Of a stretch of 13,003 nucleotides of DNA, positions 1 through 6,029 are shown piece by piece. The stretch's first letter is position 1, and each line of letters begins with the position of its first letter. Source of the DNA: Minisyncoccota bacterium (GTDB lineage: Bacteria; Patescibacteriota; Minisyncoccia; Minisyncoccales; Minisyncoccaceae); contig JAQVLF010000019.1 in the NCBI GenBank assembly GCA_028704295.1, positions 1 through 13,003 of the forward strand, written 5' to 3'. The translations under genes and the position numbers were made by a program. The notes under the pieces are model-generated. The model was not told the DNA's origin. It worked only from the letters and a program-made list of their open reading frames with translations, and ran no database searches.

Positions 1-141
1 GAAAGAGTAAAATGGAATAATGCCGATAGAAAAGAATATTTTATAATTTTTAGCAAAAGCGGATTTACGAAAAAGATGCTTGAACTGGCAGATAAAGAAA
101 AGATTTTCTTGGTAAAAAAAGATATTCTAATCAATTTCTAA
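1..141 (+). CDS. C-terminal end of a DUF234-type (archaeal-style) ATPase, partial
   Basis: Open reading frame entering from the left edge; 46 codons and a TAA stop are visible. The translated tail contains YFIIFSKSGFTKKM, followed by a Leu/Lys-rich segment and a Val/Ile-rich final strand. The 'SKSGFT' stretch after a hydrophobic strand resembles the C-terminal nuclease-like domain (DUF234) of P-loop ATPases common in archaea and in Patescibacteria. In these proteins an N-terminal AAA+ domain precedes the DUF234 domain; that part lies outside the window. The cellular role of the family is not settled, although toxin-like or mobile-element links have been proposed. The identification rests on one short motif, so it is tentative; another AAA ATPase C-terminus is possible. 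A hairpin follows six bases after the stop. Confidence 0.55.
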   Translation, partial: ERVKWNNADRKEYFIIFSKSGFTKKMLELADKEKIFLVKKDILINF

Positions 142-146
142 AAAAA

Positions 147-180
147 CGCGGTAAAAATTGACAAAATTTACCGTGATTTT
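147..180 (+). terminator. hairpin after the partial ATPase gene
   Basis: CGCGGTAAA (147-155) pairs with TTTACCGTG (167-175), a 9-bp stem with one G-T pair and an 11-base loop, followed by ATTTTATATA. The T-tract is poor, so termination may be weak. The loop contains the TTGACA of a possible promoter for the next gene, so the same bases may serve two roles. Confidence 0.5.
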
Positions 181-185
181 ATATA
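158..185 (+). promoter_or_regulatory. upstream (P1) promoter candidate for the ligase/ABC operon
   Basis: TTGACA (158-163), a 16-base spacer and TATATA (180-185) form a near-consensus housekeeping promoter. Predicted transcription start is near 192, giving a leader of about 67 bases before the ATG at 259. It overlaps the preceding hairpin, and a second promoter lies closer to the gene. Confidence 0.4.
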
Positions 186-200
186 GCATGTTAATATATT

Positions 201-228
201 TTGAATAAATCTGTATTTTTGCTATAAT
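201..228 (+). promoter_or_regulatory. proximal (P2) promoter for the ligase/ABC operon
   Basis: TTGAAT (201-206), a 16-base spacer and a perfect TATAAT (223-228). TGC precedes the hexamer, so this is also an extended -10. Predicted start is near 235, about 24 bases ahead of the ATG. No Shine-Dalgarno is visible in the leader. Confidence 0.65.
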
Positions 229-258
229 GAAGAAGTTAAAAAATAATGATTAAATATT

Positions 259-2061
259 ATGAATTTAGACTTTACTAGAATCGGCAGATTTTTATTTTAT
301 ATATTTACGTTTTTATTACCAGTTTTCTATATTCCAGGCTCTATTGTTCCAATAGAAATTAATAAAACTCTATTCCTACTAGTTTCTTTAAGCATTATAG
401 CTGTTTTTTTTATTGCTCTAGCTATTAAGGAAGGAAAGCTTAAAGCCAGAGAAAGAATAGTCTCAGGCAGTGTTTTAGGTTTTGTTTTAATTGCTTCATT
501 ATCTACTTTGTGTTTTTCTTCAAATCTCTTTAATAGTTTTTTTGGGGAACATGGTGGATTTGATTCTTTGATAGCAATAATCTCTTATGGTTTAGTATTT
601 TTTCTTGCAATCGGGCTTAATAAAAAAGAAGAAATTAGAAATGTGGTACTCGCATTAATATCTAGTCTTTCAATTATAAATATTGGATTTTTAGGAAAAG
701 CTCTTTTGGGAGGAGAAATTAGCATTGCTTTAGGCAGTTTAAATATATTATCAATATTAAATGTTGTGGGCCTAGTATTATTATTCTTTTTCTTTAAAGA
801 AGAAGAAAATCCATCAATAAAAGGGCTCACAGGCTTAGCATTTTTTATCTTAGGCGCTGGAATTGTTTTTATTAATTTTAATTCTGCTTGGTTTATTTTG
901 GCTATCGCTTCATTTTTAATATTCTGGGGAAGTTTGCTCAAAGGTAATTTTAAAAAGATTAACTATATTTTGCTTGGAGCAGCTATTATTTCAGCTGTTC
1001 TATTCTTTTTAAATCCAAGCTTTCCTTTTGAGAAAAGAGAAAATATTGAAACCTTAAGTTTTTCTAATAGTCTTGAAATCGTAAATAAAGAAGGAATAAC
1101 AGCTTTAGGATTTGGAGCATCTAGTTTTGATGAAAAATTTTTGGAGTATAATCCATCTATGCTTCAAGACACTATTCATTTCGAGGCTTCTTCTACGATT
1201 TTAACCATATTTAATGATTTTGGAATTATTGGCTTAATTATATTTTTAATACCTTTTATTTATGCAATTTTAAAAGGCTTCAAGAGGTTTTTGACAAAAA
1301 AGCAGGATTCATTTGAAGCAATGAGCTTCATATCTTTATTCATTCTTTTTGTCTTATTGTTTTTTTACGCCTTTGATGCCTTGCTTATGAGCTTGCTTTT
1401 CCTATTCCTTGCTTTATTTATTGCTTGCTCAAACAAAGGAAAAGACATCAACTTTAAAAGCATGAGCCCAATAAAGATATTTGCAGCCGTTGCCATTTTA
1501 TCTTTAGCTTTAATGTCTTTAATTATTTTAAATTATTTGTATTTTTTAAACTATTCTGCTGAAAATTATTACAGCTTAGCTATAAAAGAGTATAAAAATG
1601 ATAGGGAAAAGGCGATAGAACACTTAATAAAAAGCGAGTCTTTGATGGAAAAAGACAAAACATTGATAGGTTTGTCTCAATTATATTTATTGAAAGCAAG
1701 TGATCTATATAATCAAAGTAGGCTTTTAGAGACAAAAGAAGAAGATAGAGAGGTAAAAAAAGAGGAATGTGAGAAGTTTATGCAGTTATCAGAAGACAAG
1801 GCTAAAAGAGCAACAGAAATAAATTCAAATGATTATTTTGCATGGCTTAATTTGGGAAATATTTATAACAACAGAAGGTATTTAAGAGATGAAGATTTGG
1901 CAGATAAAGCAATAGAAGCTTACGCTAAAGCAGCAGAGCTTGCTCCTTATACAAAAGAACCATACGAGGCTTTAATTCAGGTATATAGCGAGCTTGGAAA
2001 TGTCGAAAAAAGAGAGGAGTATTTAGAAAAAATAAGGGTGATAGATCCGAATTATTTGTAA
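259..2061 (+). CDS. O-antigen ligase/polymerase-like membrane protein with C-terminal TPRs
   Basis: A 600-residue polytopic membrane protein. Residues 1-430 hold roughly 11-13 hydrophobic segments. A long non-membrane loop at about 255-320 contains GFGASSFDEKF, then a small-residue-rich stretch before FGIIGL; this order matches the periplasmic loop and following helix of the Wzy/WaaL/PglL superfamily (O-antigen ligase, bacterial oligosaccharyltransferase). Residues about 435-598 are soluble and helical with TPR-like units, clearest at 524-598 (AWLNLGNIY, AIEAYAKAAELAP, EALIQVYSELG). Family members move lipid-linked glycan to a lipid, protein or growing polymer on the outer face of the membrane. 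In a Patescibacterium without LPS, surface-protein or pilin glycosylation or exopolysaccharide assembly is more likely (inference). The next gene, an ABC exporter, starts on its last stop base, so the two are probably translationally coupled. The ATG lies 30 bases downstream of a perfect -10. Confidence 0.72.
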   Translation: MNLDFTRIGRFLFYIFTFLLPVFYIPGSIVPIEINKTLFLLVSLSIIAVFFIALAIKEGKLKARERIVSGSVLGFVLIASLSTLCFSSNLFNSFFGEHGGFDSLIAIISYGLVFFLAIGLNKKEEIRNVVLALISSLSIINIGFLGKALLGGEISIALGSLNILSILNVVGLVLLFFFFKEEENPSIKGLTGLAFFILGAGIVFINFNSAWFILAIASFLIFWGSLLKGNFKKINYILLGAAIISAVLFFLNPSFPFEKRENIETLSFSNSLEIVNKEGITALGFGASSFDEKFLEYNPSMLQDTIHFEASSTILTIFNDFGIIGLIIFLIPFIYAILKGFKRFLTKKQDSFEAMSFISLFILFVLLFFYAFDALLMSLLFLFLALFIACSNKGKDINFKSMSPIKIFAAVAILSLALMSLIILNYLYFLNYSAENYYSLAIKEYKNDREKAIEHLIKSESLMEKDKTLIGLSQLYLLKASDLYNQSRLLETKEEDREVKKEECEKFMQLSEDKAKRATEINSNDYFAWLNLGNIYNNRRYLRDEDLADKAIEAYAKAAELAPYTKEPYEALIQVYSELGNVEKREEYLEKIRVIDPNYL

Positions 2062-3794
2062 TGAACACATATTTAAGAGCTTTAAAATTTATAAAATATG
2101 AAAAAGGCTTAGCAATATCTCTTTTTATTGCTTGCCTTATTTTGTCCTGCCTAACAATTTTAGAACCATTCTTTTTTAAAGAAATCATCAATAACCTTAT
2201 TTCTTTTAATAAGGGAGATAATTTTTTTCAAAGCATAAGAATAGTTTTTGTGCTTTGGATAGGCACTGTTTTATTAAACACTCTAATGCAAATTTTTATA
2301 TCATACAATTCTTCTGTTTTGTCTATTAAGTCGTTTTCTACTTTATGGGAAAAGACTTTTAAACATATTTTAGGATTGTCAGTTAATTTTTTTCAAAATA
2401 ATAAACTTGGAAGCATTGTTAGAGATTTTGAAAGAGGGCTTGATAATGTTTACATGCTTCATGCAAATTTTTTCAGGCATATCTTAATAAATATATTTCT
2501 TATTTTAATTTTGTTGCCAATACTTTTCTATTTGAATTTAAAAATGGCCTTGCTTATACTAGCCACAATTCCCGTATTGTCTCTTATCGTTATTTTCGGG
2601 GTCAAGAATATGAAGAAAAGTCAGCGCATTTCAGATAAAAAATGGTCAGAATTGACAGGCATGGCCTACGACTCAGTAAGCAATATTTTTTTAGTCCAAA
2701 GTTTTACTTTAGCTTCTAAATTATTTAAAAAAGGAGACAAAATGAGAGCCATAGCTTTAAATGAGCAGGTAAAGACAAACAAATGGTGGGGAGGCTTTAT
2801 TGGGATTTCAAGAAGCATAGGGCTTGTGCTAAATATATTAGTCTTCTTTGTTGGAAGCTATCTTTTTGTTCAAAATGAAATATCATTAGGAGATATTATA
2901 ATGTTTGTTGGTTTTACCTCAATCATTATTAATATTTTTAATTCTCTTTTTTGGAACGTTATTGATTATTCTTGGCAAAGAGAAAAAATCAATGCTTTCT
3001 TTGAAGTTTGGGACGCAAAGCCTGAAATAGTAAGCAAGAAAAATGCAATAGAAATAGAGAATGTAAAAGGAGAGATAGAATTTAAAAATGTTTCTTTTAG
3101 ATATAAGGATGGGGCAGATGCCCTGAAAGACATTTCTTTTAAGATAAATCCAGGGGAGGTTATCGCTTTTGTGGGGCATACTGGCTCTGGGAAAACTACT
3201 ACAGCTAATCTTATTTCAAGATTTTATGATATTAACAAGGGTAAAATTTTAATAGATGGGACTAGTATTAAAGATATTGAGCTTGATTTTTTGAGAAAAA
3301 ACATTGCTATTGTTTTTCAAGAAAATACATTTTTTAATGCAAGTTTTTTAGAAAATTTAAGGATTGACAACAAAAACACTACCAAAAGAGATATTGAAGA
3401 AGCATGCAAAAAAGCTCATATATGGGAGGTGATCCAAAAAAGTAGGAAAGGATTGGATCAAATCATAGGAGATAGAGGAATTAAATTGTCTGGAGGAGAA
3501 AAACAAAGACTAAGCATTGCAAGAGCTATTTTAAAAGATTCTCCAATTCTTATTCTAGATGAAGCAACCTCAGCCTTAGATGCAAAAACAGAGCATAAAA
3601 TTCAATTGGCTATATCAAATTTAGTTAAAGGCAGGACAACGATTATTATTGCGCATAGGCTATCAACTATCAAAAAAGCAGATAGAATCTTTGTATTTGA
3701 CAATGGGAAAGTAGTTGAGAATGGAAACTTTGACTTTCTTATGGAAAAGAAGGGTAAGTTCTATGATCTTGCAAGTCATCAAATAACGATATAA
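2061..3794 (+). CDS. ABC transporter, fused permease and ATPase (MsbA/PglK-like exporter)
   Basis: A 577-residue half-transporter that should work as a homodimer in the cytoplasmic membrane. Residues about 1-310 form a type-IV ABC exporter membrane domain with six hydrophobic segments (clear ones near 17-36, 60-82, 138-158, 160-180, 250-271 and 276-300). Residues about 335-577 are the ATPase: Walker A GHTGSGKTT (372-380), Q-loop Gln420, signature LSGGEKQR (476-483), Walker B ILILDE (496-501), D-loop SALD and switch His532. All catalytic residues are present, so it should be active. It starts on the last base of the upstream stop (TAATG overlap). The partnership with a glycan ligase-like protein suggests flipping of lipid-linked glycan, as PglK or MsbA do (inference). 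Export of lipid, peptide or drug cannot be excluded from sequence. There is no peptidase or other added domain. Confidence 0.88.
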   Translation: MNTYLRALKFIKYEKGLAISLFIACLILSCLTILEPFFFKEIINNLISFNKGDNFFQSIRIVFVLWIGTVLLNTLMQIFISYNSSVLSIKSFSTLWEKTFKHILGLSVNFFQNNKLGSIVRDFERGLDNVYMLHANFFRHILINIFLILILLPILFYLNLKMALLILATIPVLSLIVIFGVKNMKKSQRISDKKWSELTGMAYDSVSNIFLVQSFTLASKLFKKGDKMRAIALNEQVKTNKWWGGFIGISRSIGLVLNILVFFVGSYLFVQNEISLGDIIMFVGFTSIIINIFNSLFWNVIDYSWQREKINAFFEVWDAKPEIVSKKNAIEIENVKGEIEFKNVSFRYKDGADALKDISFKINPGEVIAFVGHTGSGKTTTANLISRFYDINKGKILIDGTSIKDIELDFLRKNIAIVFQENTFFNASFLENLRIDNKNTTKRDIEEACKKAHIWEVIQKSRKGLDQIIGDRGIKLSGGEKQRLSIARAILKDSPILILDEATSALDAKTEHKIQLAISNLVKGRTTIIIAHRLSTIKKADRIFVFDNGKVVENGNFDFLMEKKGKFYDLASHQITI

Positions 3795-3816
3795 CCCTAT
3801 TTTAGCGTATCTATTT

Positions 3817-3824
3817 AAGGAGGA
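3817..3824 (+). promoter_or_regulatory. strong Shine-Dalgarno before the small TPR-like gene
   Basis: AAGGAGGA with the core ending 7 bases before the ATG at 3831. It is the only near-perfect Shine-Dalgarno before a gene here; most neighbours have none. It fixes the start at the first of two adjacent ATG codons (3831 or 3834). Confidence 0.75.
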
Positions 3825-3830
3825 TTAACA

Positions 3831-4079
3831 ATGATGGAAGCTAAGCGTCTTTATGATGAAGGCAAGATGAACGAAGTCATTAAGATCATTGCGGAGGTTT
3901 CGCCAGAAAAAAGAACTATTGAAATGAGGAGAATGCTTGCTTGGGCACTTTTTCATTTAAAAATGTATGGCCCAAGTCTTGAAGAAGCTTCAAAGTTGCA
4001 TCAAGAAGGAGATGATAAGATTATCGAACTCATCAAACAAATTATGAAAAATATAAGTGAGGAAGATTTCGCTTCGTAA
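3831..4079 (+). CDS. small helical protein, TPR-like, function unknown
   Basis: An 82-residue, charged, all-helical protein without signal peptide or membrane segment. Residues 3-25 (EAKRLYDEGKMNEVIKIIAEV) and 33-55 (MRRMLAWALFHLKMYGPSLEEA) form two helix-turn-helix units spaced like TPR repeats, with the small and bulky residues in TPR-like positions. About two repeats are present, too few for a usual TPR superhelix, so it may act as a small binding module. The C-terminus is acidic (SEEDFAS). It begins 36 bases after the ABC transporter gene and ends just before a clear terminator, so it may be the last gene of that operon. Its strong Shine-Dalgarno and less AT-rich codon choice differ from the two genes before it, which could mean a separate origin or higher translation. 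No specific function can be assigned. Confidence 0.7.
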   Translation: MMEAKRLYDEGKMNEVIKIIAEVSPEKRTIEMRRMLAWALFHLKMYGPSLEEASKLHQEGDDKIIELIKQIMKNISEEDFAS

Positions 4080-4088
4080 TTCTCTTTT

Positions 4089-4122
4089 GCACAGTTTTTA
4101 AAATAAATTCTGTGCTTTTTCT
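4089..4122 (+). terminator. rho-independent terminator after the TPR-like gene
   Basis: GCACAG (4089-4094) and CTGTGC (4110-4115) form a 6-bp stem around a 15-base AT-rich loop, followed directly by TTTTTCTT. It begins 10 bases after the TAA stop and closes the operon starting at 259. Confidence 0.75.
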
Positions 4123-4135
4123 TAATAACGTAAAT

Positions 4136-4163
4136 TTGATTTTTTTATAAATTATGCTATCTA
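4136..4163 (+). promoter_or_regulatory. promoter candidate of the decayed NUDIX gene
   Basis: TTGATT (4136-4141), a 16-base spacer and TATCTA (4158-4163) preceded by TGC (extended -10). Predicted start is near 4170, about 17 bases before the ATG at 4187. This is a modest match, but it has the same TGC-plus-hexamer layout as the promoter at 201-228. Confidence 0.4.
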
Positions 4164-4186
4164 AATATTAGTTGCGGAGACGGAAA

Positions 4187-4554
4187 ATGTTTCAGGCTGT
4201 TTATCTTTACGCGATTATATTCAATCGCAACGGTGGAATACTCTTAGTCTAAGATCATGGGCTATGGCAGCTTCCTGGAGGAATTGTAAAGGTTCCTTTT
4301 AGTAAAGAGATTAACGAGAGGTTCATTGCGAGCGAGCTCACAAGGAACATTTTAAACAAACAGGTCTTGATATTCAAGGCAAAATTCAGCCTATGCCGGC
4401 ATTATACTTGGCAATGAAAGGTATTTCTCGTTTTAATCTTTCTGTGATAGTCGGGGAGGTTTCTAAAGAATCGATTTATGAAAATTGTACTTATGCAAAC
4501 CTTGATTGGCTTGTGCTTTATGCAAAAAAGGAAAGGCTTATGGATGGAATGTAA
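4187..4554 (+). pseudogene. decayed NUDIX hydrolase gene (nonsense and frameshift)
   Basis: From ATG 4187 the translation begins MFQAVYLYAIIFNRNGGILLV and meets TAA at 4250-4252. The frame then continues DHGLWQLPGG, which is the strand leading into a NUDIX box. After a frameshift near 4335-4345, another frame carries KEHFKQTGLDIQ, the expected end of the box, followed by typical second-half strands and NLDWLVLY, up to a TAA at 4552. Homology is therefore recognisable across two frames with at least two disabling lesions. The box itself is damaged: the metal-binding Glu-Glu pair appears as Lys-Gln. The first stop may be a CAA to TAA change (inference). Frame continues open after the last stop to 4677, inside a terminator, so the ancestral gene may have been about 160 codons long. 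A promoter and a terminator survive on both sides. Confidence 0.75.
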
Positions 4555-4664
4555 GGAGAGATGCTTCGATTGTGTTTGAGAGGCTTTGCCTCAAGGGACG
4601 GGCCAGATTGGTCAAGGAAGCGTGCAAGAGAAGTTTTGCATGATATTCAAGTAAAGTACCTCGC

Positions 4665-4695
4665 GCAGTGTTTCTAAAATGGAACCTGCTTTTTT
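4665..4695 (+). terminator. terminator behind the decayed NUDIX gene
   Basis: GCAG and GTTTC (4665-4674, with T4669 bulged) pair with GGAAC and CTGC (4681-4689), giving nine pairs with one G-T around the loop TAAAAT. Six T residues follow at 4690-4695. It insulates the intact NUDIX gene downstream. Confidence 0.65.
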
Positions 4696-4774
4696 ATTTG
4701 AAGTAAATCTATATTTAAGCGATAATTTTGAATGAATTGGGAATTTTGTGCATCAACTCAGTTTTAAATTTTTA

Positions 4775-4803
4775 TTGACATGTTATTTAAAAAATGTTAT
4801 AAA
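4775..4803 (+). promoter_or_regulatory. strong promoter of the intact island NUDIX gene
   Basis: Perfect TTGACA (4775-4780), a 17-base spacer and TATAAA (4798-4803) with an upstream TGT giving an extended -10. Predicted start is near 4810, about 20 bases before ATG 4830. A weak purine stretch, AAAGGG (4815-4820), may act as ribosome binding site. Confidence 0.75.
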
Positions 4804-4829
4804 TATACTATCACAAAGGGTGTGACGCA

Positions 4830-5342
4830 ATGATAAACATTGAGAAAGTTCTTGGAAACACAAAGAAACGTCTCGAAAGAGATGAGCCGGGGGCGGTTGC
4901 TACCGGTATCGGAATTTTCGTAATAATTCGACGGGGACAAGACATCCTTGTCCGTACAAGGACTGAAAAAGGATCCCTTTATGGGGGCGATCTTTCTGGA
5001 AAGAAGGAGCTCCCTGGAGGGGCGGTAGATGTCCAGGACTTTGGTTCCGGATATGATTCAGCTCCTATCGAGGCGGCGGCGCGAGAACTCAAAGAAGAAA
5101 CAGGCCTCGAGCTTCTTGTTGATCAACTTGAGAAACCCATCAGGCTCAAGCCAGCATGGGCGATCATAAATGAAGAGCTCATTGATCTAGCATTCGCTAT
5201 TGACGTTCCATGGAGCGCCATCAAAGAGACCTCGCAGTACCGCGATCTTCTTCAAAATGGCAATCTTGCGTGGATTCACGCAAGCAAGTTGGGAGAAGTG
5301 GAGTTTATTTCAAAGAGGATGACGTTCCTTGCAGTAAGTTAA
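4830..5342 (+). CDS. NUDIX hydrolase with extended box
   Basis: A 170-residue soluble protein. The NUDIX domain runs from about residue 22 to 165: strands GIGIFVIIRRGQDILVRTRT, then ELPGG (60-64) and the catalytic helix RELKEETGL (85-93), which keeps the Arg, Glu and Glu-Glu residues that hold the metal. The spacing between the Gly-Gly (63-64) and Arg85 is longer than the usual 13 residues by about seven, an acidic, Gly/Ser-rich insertion (DVQDFGSGYDS), and the Glu expected eight residues before Arg85 falls on a Ser. NUDIX enzymes cleave nucleoside diphosphates linked to another moiety; the substrate cannot be told here. Its codons are far richer in G+C than its neighbours' (32 of 60 bases in 4861-4920 against 14 of 60 in 2161-2220), suggesting transfer. 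It has its own promoter and terminator, so it is monocistronic. Confidence 0.88.
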   Translation: MINIEKVLGNTKKRLERDEPGAVATGIGIFVIIRRGQDILVRTRTEKGSLYGGDLSGKKELPGGAVDVQDFGSGYDSAPIEAAARELKEETGLELLVDQLEKPIRLKPAWAIINEELIDLAFAIDVPWSAIKETSQYRDLLQNGNLAWIHASKLGEVEFISKRMTFLAVS

Positions 5343-5350
5343 ATATAGCC

Positions 5351-5401
5351 AAGAGAGATAGCTATTTATAAGTTAAATAGTGGCAATAATCTCTCTTTTT
5401 T
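5351..5401 (+). terminator. nested-hairpin terminator after the island NUDIX gene
   Basis: AAGAGAGAT (5351-5359) pairs with ATCTCTCTT (5389-5397), 9 bp, followed by Ts. Inside lies a second hairpin, CTATTT with AAATAG. The result is a two-level stem ending in a T-tract, 9 bases after the TAA. Confidence 0.7.
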
Positions 5402-5404
5402 CTT

Positions 5405-5440
5405 ATAAAAAAGAGGCTTTTCATTTTTGAGGAAAAGCTT
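5405..5440 (-). terminator. minus-strand terminator of the 97-residue gene
   Basis: Read on the minus strand, AAGCTTTTC (5440-5432) pairs with GAAAAGCCT (5422-5414), 9 bp including one G-T pair, followed by CTTTTTTA. It lies 16 bases after the stop of the convergent minus-strand gene and supports that gene being real. Confidence 0.7.
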
Positions 5441-5455
5441 ATAGAGTGGGAGTTT

Positions 5456-5749
5456 TTACAAGCTTCCCACGGTTGCCAGCAATTGACCTTTTTCGTCAAA
5501 GATGCAGGCAGTCTTTGTTGTTTGTGTGCTTAGGCTGGAAGTCGGCTTATAGCCTTCGTCTTCGAAGAGGCATTTCTGAGCCTTTTCAAGACTTTCAGAA
5601 TCAAAAATTCCGAACAGGGCTTTTTTTCCTTCCGAAAAGGTGTCGAATTCTACAACTCGAACTTTCCCTTCGGGAGCTTTCCAGCTCATGGCTGTTTCGG
5701 GACCGAAGCCCCAGAATTTAGCCACATCGAATACGTCATCTAGTGACAT
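5456..5749 (-). CDS. conserved-looking hypothetical protein, 97 residues, unknown function
   Basis: The only minus-strand gene supported in the window. The product begins MSLDDVFDVAKFWGFGPETA, is soluble, mildly acidic, and has a plausible alternation of strands and helices: a strand near 29-36 (KVRVVEFD), FGIFDSESLEKAQKCLF (46-62) reading as strand-turn-helix, and a C-terminal hairpin (TACIFDEKGQLLATV). No signal peptide, membrane segment or known motif is seen, and I do not recognise the family. Support for coding: a minus-strand promoter, a TAA stop, a minus-strand terminator directly behind it, and sensible amino-acid composition; the overlapping plus-strand frame looks like a shadow. The promoter's -10 ends only seven bases before the ATG, so the mRNA is predicted to be leaderless. 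Base composition is G+C-rich (30 of 60 bases in 5641-5700), like the adjacent NUDIX gene, so both probably arrived together. Confidence 0.75.
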   Translation of the reverse strand: MSLDDVFDVAKFWGFGPETAMSWKAPEGKVRVVEFDTFSEGKKALFGIFDSESLEKAQKCLFEDEGYKPTSSLSTQTTKTACIFDEKGQLLATVGSL

Positions 5750-5755
5750 ACTTTA

Positions 5756-5783
5756 AATATATGGTTTTTATAGGGATTGTCAA
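5756..5783 (-). promoter_or_regulatory. minus-strand promoter of the 97-residue gene
   Basis: On the minus strand, TTGACA (5783-5778), 16-base spacer, TATATT (5761-5756). The predicted start falls on or next to the A of the ATG (5749), which implies a leaderless transcript. No ribosome binding site is present. Confidence 0.65.
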
Positions 5784-5814
5784 TAAATAGTCAAATAGTC
5801 AAAAAAATTTGACA
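5778..5814. repeat. clustered TTGAC boxes between divergent promoters, possible operator
   Basis: TAGTCAAA occurs twice in tandem without spacing (5788-5795 and 5796-5803). The second copy forms an inverted repeat, GTCAAA-aaaa-TTTGAC (5798-5813), that overlaps the -35 of the plus-strand promoter, and TGTCAA (5778-5783) is the -35 of the minus-strand promoter. A repressor or activator binding here could control both directions; this is inference from position and symmetry. Confidence 0.4.
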
Positions 5815-5837
5815 AAATAAAAAAACCATGCTATATA
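5809..5837 (+). promoter_or_regulatory. strong promoter of small RNA candidate 1
   Basis: Perfect TTGACA (5809-5814), 17-base spacer, TATATA (5832-5837) with TGC directly upstream (extended -10). Predicted start is near 5844. No gene follows before the terminator at 5877-5898. Confidence 0.7.
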
Positions 5838-5843
5838 CTACTT

Positions 5844-5898
5844 GTGAGGATTAATTCCATCTATGTCGGCGAAAGGCCCTACGGTTGTGGGGTTTTTT
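5844..5898 (+). ncRNA. small RNA candidate 1 (about 55 nt)
   Basis: The short stretch between a strong promoter and a terminator. It contains a possible small hairpin GGC-GAAAG-GCC, sharing C residues with the terminator stem, so the two structures would compete. No recognised RNA family. The only ORF inside, a 15-codon frame from ATG 5863, runs through the terminator and is not convincing, though a leader peptide cannot be excluded. Boundaries are predicted from promoter and terminator geometry. Confidence 0.45.
5877..5898 (+). terminator. terminator of small RNA candidate 1
   Basis: CCCTAC (5877-5882), tetraloop GGTT, GTGGGG (5887-5892) with one T-G pair, followed by TTTTTT (5893-5898). 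Compact and standard. Confidence 0.75.
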
Positions 5899-5906
5899 GC
5901 TTTCTA

Positions 5907-5935
5907 TTGACATATTTTTAAAAAGGTGATACGCT
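5907..5935 (+). promoter_or_regulatory. promoter of small RNA candidate 2
   Basis: Perfect TTGACA (5907-5912), 17-base spacer, TACGCT (5930-5935) preceded by TGA. The most conserved -10 positions (first T, A, last T) match and the extended -10 is present. It starts nine bases after the preceding T-tract. Predicted start is near 5942. Confidence 0.55.
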
Positions 5936-5941
5936 TTAATT

Positions 5942-5996
5942 ACAGTTAAAGTAAAGGATGGACAAAGAACCGCGTTTATGCGGGTCTTTGTTTTTT
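5942..5996 (+). ncRNA. small RNA candidate 2 (about 55 nt)
   Basis: About 20 unstructured, A-rich bases (including a GGATGG purine run) followed by a long terminator hairpin. No RNA family recognised. A 43-codon frame opens at ATG 5958 but crosses both this hairpin and the next promoter, so it was not accepted as a gene. Ends are predicted. Confidence 0.42.
5962..5996 (+). terminator. terminator of small RNA candidate 2
   Basis: ACAAAGA-A-CCGC (5962-5973) pairs with GCGG-G-TCTTTGT (5980-5991): eleven pairs interrupted by one A-G mismatch, loop GTTTAT, then a T run to 5996. It is the strongest terminator in the window. Confidence 0.85.
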
Positions 5997-6029
5997 ATTT
6001 CAAAAAATGGTAAGATGCAGTTAATGTAC

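Noticed and set aside
181..190. ATATAGCATG at 181-190 and its reverse complement at 5827-5836
   Set aside because: A ten-base inverted match 5.6 kb apart, both near -10 boxes. In such AT-rich sequence this is most likely coincidence from promoter composition.
585..941. Minus-strand open frames inside the ligase-like gene and in other plus-strand genes
   Set aside because: Each lies antisense to a plus-strand gene with clear family motifs; they have Lys/Asn/Ser-rich composition and no promoter or terminator.
4561..4677. 38-codon ORF (MLRLCLRGF...) after the NUDIX pseudogene
   Set aside because: It shares frame with the pseudogene tail and its stop falls in a terminator loop. It may be the pseudogene's last part; no sign of an independent gene.
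5446..5721. Plus-strand 91-codon ORF over the unknown minus-strand gene
   Set aside because: Its composition (Arg, Phe, Ser and Leu runs) looks like antisense of a real gene, it has no promoter or ribosome binding site, and the minus strand has a full set of signals.
5863..5910. 15-codon ORF in small RNA candidate 1 (MSAKGPTVVGFFAFY)
   Set aside because: Its second half is encoded by the terminator stem, T-tract and the next -35. A leader peptide is possible but nothing else supports it.
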